This document shows, piece by piece, positions 28,695 through 37,620 of a stretch of DNA of 64,000 bases. How positions within the stretch are numbered: position 1 is the stretch's first letter; every line of letters starts with the position of its first letter. Source of the stretch: Polynucleobacter necessarius (lineage in GTDB: Bacteria; Pseudomonadota; Gammaproteobacteria; Burkholderiales; Burkholderiaceae); NCBI GenBank assembly GCA_900095165.1, contig LT606947.1:248001-312000 (forward strand), written 5' to 3'. The position numbers and the translations under genes are program-made. The notes beneath the pieces were generated by a model, which was not told the DNA's origin, searched no databases, and saw only the letters and a list, made by a program, of their open reading frames with translations.

Positions 28695-30020
28695 ATGACC
28701 AATCCTGTAGTCGACCCATTCACTATTGAAATCACCCCTGAATATCAGGACGTAATCGACGCTATCGAGCGTCACGACCCTTACATCTTTGTTAGTGGTA
28801 AAGCGGGCACTGGTAAGACAACTTTAATTGGCTATCTGCGTGAGAACATTCCTGGCAATGTGGTGGTCGTTGCCCCTACAGGTGTAGCCGCGCTACAAGT
28901 GAATGGTGTCACGATTCATTCTTTCTTTCGCTTGCCACCACGCTTGATATTTCCAGAAGAGGACATCAAGCCTTTAAAAGATAAGCGCCTCTATAAAGAT
29001 ATTCGCCTGCTGATTATTGATGAGATCTCGATGGTGAGGGCGGATGTGGTGGATGCGATGGATTTATTTTTGCGCGCCAATGGCCCGCAGAAGAGTCAAC
29101 CCTTTGGCGGTATTCAGGTGATGTTTGTGGGGGACTTATTCCAGTTGCCTCCCGTGGTCTCCAATGCTGATATGCAAGTTCTCTCAGAGCGTGGTTACGA
29201 AGGTCCTTATTTCTTCTGTGCCATGGCCTTGCACCGTAAAGATGTGACTATGGTGGAGTTATCCAAGATCTTCCGCCAAAAAGATGCGCACTTTGTGGGG
29301 TTGCTTAATCAGATCCGGATCAATCAAGATATTGATGAAGCATTAGATGCTTTAAATGCAGTTTGTTATAAAGCCAAAAAAGAGGCTGATGAGCAAACCA
29401 TCACCCTAACCACAACAAACGCGCGTGCAGATCAAATTAATGGCGCAGGTCTTATGGCATTAGCAACTGATGCCAAGGTCTACACTGGCAATAGCACTGG
29501 CAAGTTCAACGTTGATGATCGCAATCTGCCATCCCCGAATCACCTCACCCTTAAAATTGGTGCCAAAGTGATGTTTACGGCAACCGATAGCAACTTTCCC
29601 AAGCGTTGGGTCAATGGCACTATTGGGGTGGTTCGTGAATTGCTGCCCAATACAGTAAAGGTCATGGTGCAGAACGGACCTTACTCAAATACAGTTGAAG
29701 TCAAAGGTCATCAGTGGGAATCTTATCGCTACGACCACGACATGATGTCTGGCAAGATCTCGCCAAACATCATTGGCACCTTTGTGCAGATCCCGCTCAT
29801 GCTAGCTTGGGCGGTAACGATTCATAAGAGCCAGGGTAAGACTCTCGATAAGATCAAAGTCGATTTATCTTCAGGTGCATTTGCCTCAGGGCAGGTCTAC
29901 GTAGCCTTAAGTCGCTGTACCTCAATTGAAGGCATCACCCTGGAGCGCCCTATACAGCCTAAGGATGTGAGCTGCGACCAAGAGGTAAAGCGTTTCTATC
30001 TAAACTGCTTGCCTGCTTAA
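28695..30020 (+). CDS. PIF1/RecD-like superfamily 1 DNA helicase
   Basis: A 441-residue helicase with Walker A FVSGKAGTGKTTLIGYLREN, motif Ia (VVVAPTGVAALQVNGVTIHS), Walker B RLLIIDEISMVRADV, motif III (QVMFVGDLFQLPPV), and the C-terminal SF1B motif AWAVTIHKSQGKTLDKI followed by YVALSRC. This order matches bacterial PIF1-like 5'-3' helicases, which resolve replication obstacles. It is complete, without extra nuclease domains, and starts at ATG 28695. It is convergent with the gamma-glutamyltransferase gene, with only six bases between the stops. Confidence 0.88.
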   Translation: MTNPVVDPFTIEITPEYQDVIDAIERHDPYIFVSGKAGTGKTTLIGYLRENIPGNVVVVAPTGVAALQVNGVTIHSFFRLPPRLIFPEEDIKPLKDKRLYKDIRLLIIDEISMVRADVVDAMDLFLRANGPQKSQPFGGIQVMFVGDLFQLPPVVSNADMQVLSERGYEGPYFFCAMALHRKDVTMVELSKIFRQKDAHFVGLLNQIRINQDIDEALDALNAVCYKAKKEADEQTITLTTTNARADQINGAGLMALATDAKVYTGNSTGKFNVDDRNLPSPNHLTLKIGAKVMFTATDSNFPKRWVNGTIGVVRELLPNTVKVMVQNGPYSNTVEVKGHQWESYRYDHDMMSGKISPNIIGTFVQIPLMLAWAVTIHKSQGKTLDKIKVDLSSGAFASGQVYVALSRCTSIEGITLERPIQPKDVSCDQEVKRFYLNCLPA

Positions 30021-30026
30021 TTCGCC

Positions 30027-31622
30027 CTAGAAGCCTGCAGCTAATCCATCGCGACGATGATCGCTACCAGCAATATACGCAGCGCTTGTATCTTCGCCCA
30101 ATAGCGCAATAGCTTGAGTACTACCAAAGTCCAAGCTGTTGGCATGCATGACCGCAACCTCATGTCCCATCGCCTTTAATCCGTCCACTACAGAAGCCGG
30201 CATGGAGGCCTCCACAGTCAGTTTACCCACATCATCAATTCTCCAGCGGGGTGTATCTGAGCAGGCTTGTGGGTTCAGGTACTCATCGACAAAGCGCATC
30301 ACAAACTGAATATGACCTTGTGGCTGCATATTGCCACCCATCACACCAAAAGCCATGGCCGGTTGATTAGCTTTGGTGAGGAATGCTGGAATGATGGTGT
30401 GAAAAGGGCGCTTGCTCGGCGCCACTTGATTGGGGTGGCCATCTACTAGGCTAAAGCTCATGCCACGATTGTGGAAGGCGATGCCGCCGGGCGCAACAAC
30501 TCCAGATCCAAAGCCCTTGAAGTTCGACTGAATGTAAGAAATCATCATGCCGGATTGATCGACAGCGCAGAGATAAACGGTGCCACCAGCATGTGGATCT
30601 CCTGCGCCATATATTCCTGCTTGATTGTGATTAATCAGTGCAGCACGACTAGCTAAATAATCCCTATTCAGTAATGCGCTTGTTGGCACCATCATTGTGC
30701 TGGCATCCGATACATGAGCATAAGCATCAGCAAAGGCAATGCGCATCGCCTCTACTTGCAAATGAATACGTTGTGCTGAGTTAGCTGGATATTGTTTGAC
30801 GTTGGCCGCCTGCAAAATACCGAGTGCCATCTGCGCAACGATGCCGGAACCATTCGGCGGAATCTCATGGAGGGTGTATTCACCATAATCAAAAGCTAAA
30901 GGTTCAACCCACTCAGTCTGATTATTGGCAAAGTCAGTCATGGTAAAGCAGCCGCCAGTGCTTTGAGCAAAGTCGACCATACTTTGAGCCAATTTGCCGG
31001 TGTAAAAAGATTCACCTTCGGTTTCCGCAATCTCTCGAAGCGTTTTAGCTTGCGCTGGATAACGCCAGATCTGGCCAGCAGTAGGAGCTTTGCCATCGAT
31101 TAAAAATGAATCACTAAAACCTGCTTGGTTTTTTAGGATCGGAATTGCTTCACGCCATTGGCGTGCGATGACTGGAGATACGGGGAAACCATTTTCCGCA
31201 TAGTCAATTGCGCGTTTAAAGAGTTGCACAAAAGGCAGCTTGCCAAACTTGCGAGAAAGTTCAATCCAACCAGAAACCATGCCAGGCACTGTGACGGTAT
31301 TCCATCCAATCAAATCCATTGCCGCTTTGCCAGAAAAGTACTCTGGTGCCCAAGCTGCAGGAGCACAACCCGAGGCATTCATGCCATGGAGTTTCTTGCC
31401 ATCCCAGATGAGTGCAAAGCCATCACCACCAAGGCCATTCATAGTGGGCTCAACTACGGTGAGCGTGATTGCTGTAGCTAAGGCTGCATCAACCGCATTG
31501 CCGCCATTCTGTAAAACCTCAATACCAGCTTGGGTGGCTAAAGGCTGCGAACTAGCAACGGCATTCCTAGCGAGGACTGGCGCGCGGCCACCGCCAAAAA
31601 AAAAGGGGGGGGATATCAACAT
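30027..31622 (-). CDS. gamma-glutamyltransferase family protein
   Basis: A 531-residue Ntn-hydrolase of the GGT/acyltransferase family. The N-terminus has NAVASSQPLATQAGIEVLQN and GGNAVDAALATAITLTVVEP. Autoprocessing would occur before the Thr of DPHAGGTVYLCAVDQSG, making large and small chains. FGVMGGNMQPQGHIQFV is the usual C-terminal motif. Such enzymes cleave gamma-glutamyl amides such as glutathione, or related acylated substrates. No strong Sec signal is seen. The start codon at 31622 is followed within ten bases by an unusual C8 then T9 tract (on the coding strand), so the first codons may be unstable or misread. Confidence 0.85.
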   Translation of the reverse strand: MLISPPFFFGGGRAPVLARNAVASSQPLATQAGIEVLQNGGNAVDAALATAITLTVVEPTMNGLGGDGFALIWDGKKLHGMNASGCAPAAWAPEYFSGKAAMDLIGWNTVTVPGMVSGWIELSRKFGKLPFVQLFKRAIDYAENGFPVSPVIARQWREAIPILKNQAGFSDSFLIDGKAPTAGQIWRYPAQAKTLREIAETEGESFYTGKLAQSMVDFAQSTGGCFTMTDFANNQTEWVEPLAFDYGEYTLHEIPPNGSGIVAQMALGILQAANVKQYPANSAQRIHLQVEAMRIAFADAYAHVSDASTMMVPTSALLNRDYLASRAALINHNQAGIYGAGDPHAGGTVYLCAVDQSGMMISYIQSNFKGFGSGVVAPGGIAFHNRGMSFSLVDGHPNQVAPSKRPFHTIIPAFLTKANQPAMAFGVMGGNMQPQGHIQFVMRFVDEYLNPQACSDTPRWRIDDVGKLTVEASMPASVVDGLKAMGHEVAVMHANSLDFGSTQAIALLGEDTSAAYIAGSDHRRDGLAAGF

Positions 31623-31636
31623 AGTCTGAAATTCTC

Positions 31637-32362
31637 TTAATTAAACACGTGGTACAAAATTGGAATCGCTACAGCGCTAATGACACCGTTCATATCCATG
31701 GCAAGACTGGCATAAGTGCCCGTTTCAGGATGAATACTAAATGCTCGCGATGTGCCAATACCGTGCGCATCAATGCCAATCGCAAAGCCGCGCTGTCACC
31801 ATGCTTTCATTCCTAGGGCATTCAGAATAAAGGGCGCCAAGATGGCTCCAAGAATGCCGGTAGTAACCGCAAAGATCGCAGTTAAGGTTGGGGATACGCC
31901 AATACGCTCAGCAATACCCATGGCAATCGGCGCCGTCACTGATTTGGGATACATGGCCCCAGTAATGCTGGAATCGGCCCCGAATAATTTAGCGATATTC
32001 ACTGCGCTAATAATAGATACTAGGCCACCTGCAAGGAGAGACACAAGCAAGGGAAGGGATCGACCTTTCAGACTACTTAAGCCCCTATAGATAGGTATAG
32101 CTAAGGAGACGGTTGCTGAGCCTAATAAGAAGTGAATAAATTGTGCGCCCTCAAAGTAGGTAGAGTAGGGCATCTCAATAAACTGAATCATGCTCGCCAC
32201 CAGGATGATGGCAATCGCTACTGGGTTAGCTAGGGGATTTTGTTTGGTGGCTTTATAAATTGAGAGACCAATTTGATAGGCGGCCAAAGTAATAAATAGG
32301 GCAAATAAAGGGCTGCCCGAGAGGTAAACCCAAATCTCCACTATCGAAAGTTTTTCGTTCAT
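31637..32362 (-). pseudogene. lrgB: LrgB/CidB-family membrane protein with an in-frame stop
   Basis: The frame codes for 188 residues with membrane segments and the family motifs GAMYPKSVTAPIAMGIAERI and AIFAVTTGILGAI. It stops at TGA (31796-31798, minus strand) after GMKAW. The same frame continues with QRGFAIGIDAHGIGTSRAFS and GTYASLAMDMNGVISAVAIP, exactly the conserved LrgB C-terminus, to TAA at 31637-31639. A CGA (Arg) to TGA transition fits. LrgB and LrgA form a holin-like or pyruvate/3-hydroxypropionate-type transport pair. The ATG overlaps the lrgA stop by four bases. Downstream, ggt begins only 15 bases away on the same strand. Confidence 0.88.
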
Positions 32363-32715
32363 TGCTCAGCCTCTTTGGGCTTTGCGCTCAAAAAACGGAC
32401 GACTACTGCACTTGTAGCAATTGTCAGAATCACACTAGCGACTAAGGCGCTCACAATAGCGAGAGCATTGGCCTTGAGTTGGGGTAAAAATAACACCATC
32501 CCAACAGCCGCCGGCACAAATAAGAGCCCCAGATACTGGCTAAAGCCATCAGCCACCATGGCTAGCTCATGATTAATTCCCTTGCGAAGTACTAGCCAAA
32601 TAATCAGCAGTACTAAGCCAATAACGGGACCCGGAAGTGTGGGTAGGGCGAACTTGGAAACAAGCTCCCCCAGGCTTTGGAATAGAAGAATTTGGACGAG
32701 GCCGGAGATCATCAT
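32359..32715 (-). CDS. lrgA: LrgA/CidA-family holin-like membrane protein
   Basis: A 118-residue protein with four membrane segments and the family motif LPTLPGPVIGLVLLIIWLVL near residue 25, then FLFVPAAVGM-like LGLLFVPAAVGMVLFLPQL. It is the partner of LrgB, encoded in the same operon with a four-base overlap. Such pairs affect murein hydrolase export or small organic acid transport. The gene is intact while its partner is truncated. Confidence 0.88.
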   Translation of the reverse strand: MMISGLVQILLFQSLGELVSKFALPTLPGPVIGLVLLIIWLVLRKGINHELAMVADGFSQYLGLLFVPAAVGMVLFLPQLKANALAIVSALVASVILTIATSAVVVRFLSAKPKEAEQ

Positions 32716-32843
32716 CCGATCTTACTGCCCCGCAATATATGTTGCAAAGCAATAAGTTATTTCTTGGTTAAGATAAGCACAACAAAAGCAGGGTCTTTAT
32801 CAACGGATAAGACTTCAATATAAAAACACTTAAGAGAGCGCCC

Positions 32844-33291
32844 ATGGCTGACTTAAACGTCAACGGTAAAAAGTATAAGGTGGATGTTGATCATGAAACC
32901 CTTTGTTGTGGGCAATAAGAGATCATGTCGGTTTGACAGGCACTAAATATGGTTGTGGTGTAGGCCAATGCGGTGCATGTACGGTACTTTTTGATGGTCA
33001 GGCAATTCGTAGTTGCATGATTCCAGTGAGCGCTGCTGAAGGCAGGAAAATCGAAACCATCGAGAGTCTGGAAAAAATGGCCAACTTTCTAAAGTGCAAA
33101 AAGCGTGGGTCGACAATCAAGTGCCGCAATGTGGCTACTGCCAGTCTGGCATGGTAATGGCGACCACTGCTTTATTGCGTAACACTCCAAATCCTACTGA
33201 TGCTCAGATTGACGCCGCAGTAACCAATATCTGCCGTTGTGGAACCTTTCAACAAGTGCGTGATGCTATTCATGCTGTGAGCAAGGCATAA
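32844..33291 (+). pseudogene. [2Fe-2S] small subunit of a molybdenum hydroxylase (isoquinoline 1-oxidoreductase alpha type), two frameshifts
   Basis: ATG 32844 begins [20 protein letters not shown] shift at CCC 32899-32901 leads to [20 protein letters not shown] and the plant-type cluster motif [17 protein letters not shown] second shift in six A at 33072-33077 leads to [17 protein letters not shown] and TNICRCGTFQQVRDAI, the second cluster of the family. Both are single-base deletions: adding one C and one A would restore a normal protein of about 150 residues. It carries electrons from the molybdenum subunit, which follows nine bases later and is intact. Confidence 0.88.
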
Positions 33292-33300
33292 GGAGCAATC

Positions 33301-35514
33301 ATGACTAAAACTATTAATACTGAACGTACAAATAATTCTCGTCGCCACTTTATTGTTGGATCCAGTGCGATTGCAACTGGCCTAGCTATCGGCTTTGATT
33401 TCTCTTTCATATCCGCAGCCAACGCTGCAATGAGAACTGGCACCACTTCGATGGCGCCGTTAGCAATACCGGAGATTTGTGTTTGGGTGGTCGTGAAGCC
33501 AAATGACGATATCGTTGTTCGCATTGTGCGCTCTGAGATGGGGCAGGGAACCATTACTGGCTTGGCTCAGATGGTGGCAGAAGAGCTACAGTGCGACTGG
33601 AAAAAAGTCTCCTATGAATACCCATCTCCAGCAGAAAGCTTGAAACGTAAGCAGGCATGGGGTAGTTACTCTACTGGCGGTAGTCGCGGTATTCGTACTT
33701 CTGAGCAGTATGTTCGTAAGGGTGGCGCAGCTGCTCGCATCATGTTGATTCAGGCTGCAGCGAACCAATGGAATGTTCCGGCATCTGAGTGTGTTGCTAA
33801 GAACAGTGTCATTACACACACCCCATCTGGTCGCAAAACCACCTTTGGAAAAGTGTCTGTAGCTGCATCTCAGTTGGATGTGCCAAAAGAAATCCCTTTT
33901 AAAGATCCAAAAGAGTGGACCGTGATTGGTAAGTCAATGAACCGTATTGATGGAACGGCTGACAAGGTTACCGGCAAGCAAGTCTACGCAATTGACCTGA
34001 AGTTGCCCGGTATGCTGGTTGCCACCATTAAAGAGTCTCCTGTATTTGGTGGCAAGGTAAAAAGCTATGACACTACTAAAGCCTCCAGCATAAAGGGAGT
34101 GAAGAAAGTCGTTCAAGTAGGTGATACCGCTATTGCAGTGATTGCAGAAACTTTCTGGCAAGTTAAAACTGGCTTGGATGCAGTCAACATCACTTGGGAC
34201 AACGGCGCAAACGGCGACCTTTCTAGTGCTTCTATTAAGAAGATGCTGGAGGAGGGTCTTAGTGCAAACGATACATTTATAGGAAACTCCAATGGCGATG
34301 CAAAAGAAGCGATTAGCAATGCTGCCAAAACGATTGAGGCGACTTACTTTTATTCATTCTTGAACCATGCAACCCTGGAGCCACAAACTGCAACTGCAAA
34401 GTGGACGCCAGATTCTTGCGAGGCCTGGGTTCCTACTCAGGACGGTGAAGCTTCTCTGGCGGCTGTGATTGCAGCATCTGGTCTGCCAGCAGAAAAGTGC
34501 AATGCCTATAAGGTAAACCTCGATGGAGGCTTTGGTCGCCGCGGAGCCTTCCAAGATTACACAACCCAAGCCGTCAATATCGCCAAGCAAATGCCAGGCA
34601 CGCCAATTAAGTTAATTTGGACGCGTGAAGAAGATATGACGCAAGGTCGCTATCACCCAGTCATGATGTGCAAAATGACTGCAGCGCTAGATGATAAGAA
34701 AAATATTACCGGTCTGAATATGCGTTTGTCTGGCCAATCTATTTTGGCGGCTGTACGCTCAGCAGTAGTGGCTGCGAATAAGGGTAAGGATCCCGTGGTA
34801 TTTCAGGGGCTAGACGCTGCTGGTGAGCATGGCATTACTTATAGCTTCCCGAATTTGATGGTTGATCACGCAATACGTAACACTATTGTGCCGCCTGGTT
34901 TCTGGCGCGGGGTGAACGTCAATCAAAATGCCATCTTCTTAGAAACGTTCATGGATGAGATGGCTGAGGCAGCTGGCATGGATGCGGTGAAGTTCCGTCG
35001 CAAGCATATGGAGAAATATCCTCGTGCAGTTGCGGTCCTTAATGCGGTAGCTGATGGTATTGGATGGTCTAAGTCTGCCAAGCCTAGTGTTTTCCGCGAT
35101 CTTGCGCAGATGCGTTCATTCGGTAGTTATGTTGCTGCTGCTTGCGAGCTCTCCGTGACCAATGGAAATGAGGTGAAAATTCATCGCATTGTGGCTGCAA
35201 CGGATCCGGGTTATGTAGTGAACCCTGCTCAGGTTGCTCGTCAAGTTTCAGGTTCATTTGTTTACGGCTTGTCTGCTCTATTCGAGGAGGAAATTACGCT
35301 TGAGAAAGGTGCGGTCGTGCAGAAGAACTTTGATGCGTTTAACTCCATTCGCCTATCCCAAATGCCTAAGGTGGAAACTATCATCATCCAAGGTGGTGTT
35401 GATGAGTCAACCATTGCAGTTGCAGCACCAGCGGTTCTCAATGCAATCTACCGTGCAACTGGTAAGCGCTTGCGTACCGTGCCATTGAAAAACAGTGGTA
35501 TTAAGTTGGTTTAA
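33301..35514 (+). CDS. molybdopterin-binding large subunit of an isoquinoline 1-oxidoreductase-type hydroxylase
   Basis: A 737-residue protein of the xanthine oxidase family. A twin-arginine leader (NSRRHFIVGSSAIATGLAI) points to export as a folded cofactor protein. Cofactor-site motifs are visible: MGQGTITGLAQMVAEELQCD, ATLEPQTATAKWTPD, GGFGRRGAFQDYTTQAV, PPGFWRGVNVNQNAIFLETF and VAAPAVLNAIYRATGKRLR. Family enzymes oxidise N-heterocycles or aldehydes in the periplasm. The substrate is unknown. The gene is intact, but its iron-sulfur partner is broken, so the enzyme probably cannot turn over. The sox genes follow after 46 bases. Confidence 0.88.
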   Translation: MTKTINTERTNNSRRHFIVGSSAIATGLAIGFDFSFISAANAAMRTGTTSMAPLAIPEICVWVVVKPNDDIVVRIVRSEMGQGTITGLAQMVAEELQCDWKKVSYEYPSPAESLKRKQAWGSYSTGGSRGIRTSEQYVRKGGAAARIMLIQAAANQWNVPASECVAKNSVITHTPSGRKTTFGKVSVAASQLDVPKEIPFKDPKEWTVIGKSMNRIDGTADKVTGKQVYAIDLKLPGMLVATIKESPVFGGKVKSYDTTKASSIKGVKKVVQVGDTAIAVIAETFWQVKTGLDAVNITWDNGANGDLSSASIKKMLEEGLSANDTFIGNSNGDAKEAISNAAKTIEATYFYSFLNHATLEPQTATAKWTPDSCEAWVPTQDGEASLAAVIAASGLPAEKCNAYKVNLDGGFGRRGAFQDYTTQAVNIAKQMPGTPIKLIWTREEDMTQGRYHPVMMCKMTAALDDKKNITGLNMRLSGQSILAAVRSAVVAANKGKDPVVFQGLDAAGEHGITYSFPNLMVDHAIRNTIVPPGFWRGVNVNQNAIFLETFMDEMAEAAGMDAVKFRRKHMEKYPRAVAVLNAVADGIGWSKSAKPSVFRDLAQMRSFGSYVAAACELSVTNGNEVKIHRIVAATDPGYVVNPAQVARQVSGSFVYGLSALFEEEITLEKGAVVQKNFDAFNSIRLSQMPKVETIIIQGGVDESTIAVAAPAVLNAIYRATGKRLRTVPLKNSGIKLV

Positions 35515-35560
35515 TTGCAGCAATGAATAGGATGGAGTAGATGGTCATAGGCAAGCAGGA

Positions 35561-35995
35561 ATGAGACGAACGCTAGCGGCTATATTGCTAGGGACATCGA
35601 CTCTTCTCCTGCCTTGCTTGACGCACTCTCAAACCTGGGTAGGGGATTCGATTGTGAATCCCCTTACTTCTTCTCCGGGTGATGTTGCTAGAGGTCGAGC
35701 GATTGTGGCAAACAGCCAAGTCGGCTTATGTTTGCTTTGTCATAGCGGGCCATTTCCGGAAGAGCGCTTTCAAGGCAACTTGGCTCCTGAGTTGACTGCT
35801 AGTGTGGGTCAATCTACTCCAGCTCAATTGCAGGCGCGGTTGGTTGATCCAGGCCGCTTTAATCCAAGCATCATCATGCCGGCCTATTACCGAAGCACTG
35901 GCCTAAATCGCGTAGCCCCTAAGTTTGCTGAGCAAACCATTCTCACTGGCCAGGAGATAGAGGATGTTGTTGCATTTTTAGTAAGTCTTCAATAA
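35561..35995 (+). CDS. soxX: sulfur oxidation c-type cytochrome SoxX
   Basis: A 144-residue protein with a signal peptide (residues 1-23) and one haem motif, CLLCH, in GRAIVANSQVGLCLLCHSGP. IIMPAYYRSTGL supplies the likely Met haem ligand, and ILTGQEIEDVVAFLVSL is the SoxX C-terminus. With SoxA it attaches thiosulfate to the SoxY cysteine in the periplasm. It opens the run soxX-soxY-soxZ-soxA and no lesion is seen. Confidence 0.9.
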   Translation: MRRTLAAILLGTSTLLLPCLTHSQTWVGDSIVNPLTSSPGDVARGRAIVANSQVGLCLLCHSGPFPEERFQGNLAPELTASVGQSTPAQLQARLVDPGRFNPSIIMPAYYRSTGLNRVAPKFAEQTILTGQEIEDVVAFLVSLQ

Positions 35996-36018
35996 CTAAG
36001 CAAAATGACGGAATTAAT

Positions 36019-36504
36019 ATGACTGAATTAAAGCTGAGTTCACACACTACCAAGTTGAGTCGGCGCATGTATTTGTCCGCACAGGGTCTTTTGGGTATAT
36101 CAAGCTGGATAGTTCCGAGTTTGACTATGGCAAAGAAGCCTGAAGCCATGGAGGCGATCGCAAAAATTGTCGGCGCAAATGCTATCCGTGATGGCCGAGT
36201 GAAATTGGTGATCCCGCCCCTGGTAGAGAGTGGCAACTTGGTAGTTCTCAAGTTGTCCATCGAGAGCCCGATGATGGAAAATGATTACGTCAAGGCTGTT
36301 CATGTAGTTTCAGAGGCAAATCCATCCCCCAATATGTTTACCGCTTATTTCACGCCACGATCTGGTCGCGCTGAGTTAACTACTCGGGTTAGGCTGGCTG
36401 ACTCGCAGCGAGTATGGGCTATTGCACAAATGAGTGATGGCAGCTTTTGGCAAGGATATGCAGATACCTTGGTAACGCTTTCTGCTTGCACGGAGATGAT
36501 ATGA
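36019..36504 (+). CDS. soxY: sulfur-carrier protein SoxY
   Basis: A 161-residue protein with a twin-arginine leader (LSRRMYLSAQGLLGISSWIV). The mature part has the SoxY immunoglobulin-like fold. The substrate-carrying Cys lies near the C-terminus in TLSACTEMI; many SoxY end in GGCGG, so this is a variant tail. SoxYZ holds sulfur intermediates covalently during thiosulfate oxidation. It begins 23 bases after soxX and overlaps soxZ by four bases. Confidence 0.85.
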   Translation: MTELKLSSHTTKLSRRMYLSAQGLLGISSWIVPSLTMAKKPEAMEAIAKIVGANAIRDGRVKLVIPPLVESGNLVVLKLSIESPMMENDYVKAVHVVSEANPSPNMFTAYFTPRSGRAELTTRVRLADSQRVWAIAQMSDGSFWQGYADTLVTLSACTEMI

Positions 36505-36830
36505 GTAAGACCTCTCGTACAGGCATTACTATGCCAGCCCAAGCAAAAAAGAATTCCATTATTGAGATTCGGGCAATCGCACAGCATGATATGGAGACGG
36601 GTTATCGGTATTCAGAGGAAGGTAAACGGATACCTCGCGATCTCATTCGTTTGTTTACCTGCCAACACAACGGCGAAGAGGTCTTCAGAGCAGATTTTTA
36701 TTCAGGCATCGGTGCCAACCCCCTCATCATCTTCACAACCATCGCAGTAGCCTCGGGAACGCTGGAGTTCAAATGGGCGGGTGATGATGGTTATGAGGCT
36801 GTCAATCAAGCGCAAATTACCGTCTCGTGA
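36501..36830 (+). CDS. soxZ: SoxYZ chaperone-like subunit SoxZ
   Basis: A 109-residue protein with SIIEIRAIAQHDMETGYRYS and IRLFTCQHNGEEVFRADFYS, typical SoxZ strands, and no signal peptide of its own; it is exported with SoxY. The ATG at 36501 overlaps the soxY stop (ATGA). An upstream in-frame start would add a sequence antisense-like to nothing useful and lies inside soxY, so 36501 is preferred. It overlaps soxA by four bases. Confidence 0.88.
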   Translation: MSKTSRTGITMPAQAKKNSIIEIRAIAQHDMETGYRYSEEGKRIPRDLIRLFTCQHNGEEVFRADFYSGIGANPLIIFTTIAVASGTLEFKWAGDDGYEAVNQAQITVS

Positions 36831-37612
36831 ATCTCTTTGCTTTCTGTTGTCGTGCAATACCCGTGTTGACAATTCTGCTTGGGGTCGATGCCAGCCTAGC
36901 GCTTGAACCCGCAAAAGATACTCGGCAATCCAGTTATGAGTTAATGACTGCAGAGAACCGGGCAATGCAAGATGACCCTAATCTTAACCCTGCCATGTTT
37001 TGGGTGATGGACGGTCAAAGCCTCTGGAAAGAGAATGCTGGAAAAAAGAATGTGTCTTGCGCATCTTGCCATGGCGATAGTGGTCAAAAAATGGTTGGTG
37101 TGGCAACGCAGTTTCCGAAAGTCAGAAAAGGAAAGTTGCAAACCTTGGAGGGGCAAATCAATCAATGCCGTACATCAAAGCAGGAGGCTTCGGCTCTCGC
37201 CTATGAGAATAAAGAGCTTCTGGCCTTAACGACATTTGTAGCAACTCAATCTAAAGGTTTGCCACTTGTAATTCAAGAAACACCCCAGAATAAAAAAGAC
37301 CTGCAACAAGGTCGTCAGCTCTTTAATGAAAGAATGGGTCAACTAAATTTATCTTGTGCTCAATGCCATCAAGATCGAGCTGGCTTGAAGTTAGGGGGAA
37401 GTCTCATTCCCCAGGGGCATCCAAACGCCTACCCAATTTATCGCATCGAATGGCAGACCATGGGGTCTCTACAAAGACGTCTGCGTAACTGTATGAGTGG
37501 GGTGCGTGCTAAGCAGTTTGAATATGGCTCGCTAGAAATGGCTCAGTTAGAGTTATTTCTGATGTGGAGGACAAGAGGAATGCCCATGGAAACTCCAGGG
37601 GTTCGCCCTTAA
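36827..37612 (+). CDS. soxA: sulfur oxidation c-type cytochrome SoxA
   Basis: A 261-residue dihaem SoxA with signal peptide, two haem motifs (CASCH and CAQCH) and the active-site Cys in RRLRNCMSGVRAKQFEYGS, which becomes a persulfide ligand in the SoxAX enzyme. GTG 36827 overlaps the soxZ stop. In many sox operons soxB follows soxA; here the next gene, purU, is on the other strand with eight bases between. Confidence 0.9.
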   Translation: MNLFAFCCRAIPVLTILLGVDASLALEPAKDTRQSSYELMTAENRAMQDDPNLNPAMFWVMDGQSLWKENAGKKNVSCASCHGDSGQKMVGVATQFPKVRKGKLQTLEGQINQCRTSKQEASALAYENKELLALTTFVATQSKGLPLVIQETPQNKKDLQQGRQLFNERMGQLNLSCAQCHQDRAGLKLGGSLIPQGHPNAYPIYRIEWQTMGSLQRRLRNCMSGVRAKQFEYGSLEMAQLELFLMWRTRGMPMETPGVRP

Positions 37613-37620
37613 AGCACAAC

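Noticed and set aside
12769..31798. In-frame TGA codons (12769, 16235, 31796) as selenocysteine
   Set aside because: None of the families is a selenoprotein, no hairpin was seen behind the codons, and TAG and TAA also interrupt other genes.
33094..33291. Small stand-alone iron-sulfur protein
   Set aside because: It holds only the second cluster of the molybdenum hydroxylase small subunit and is the last piece of a frameshifted gene.
36447..36500. Longer N-terminus for SoxZ
   Set aside because: It lies wholly inside soxY in another frame and the ATGA overlap at 36501 is the normal joint.
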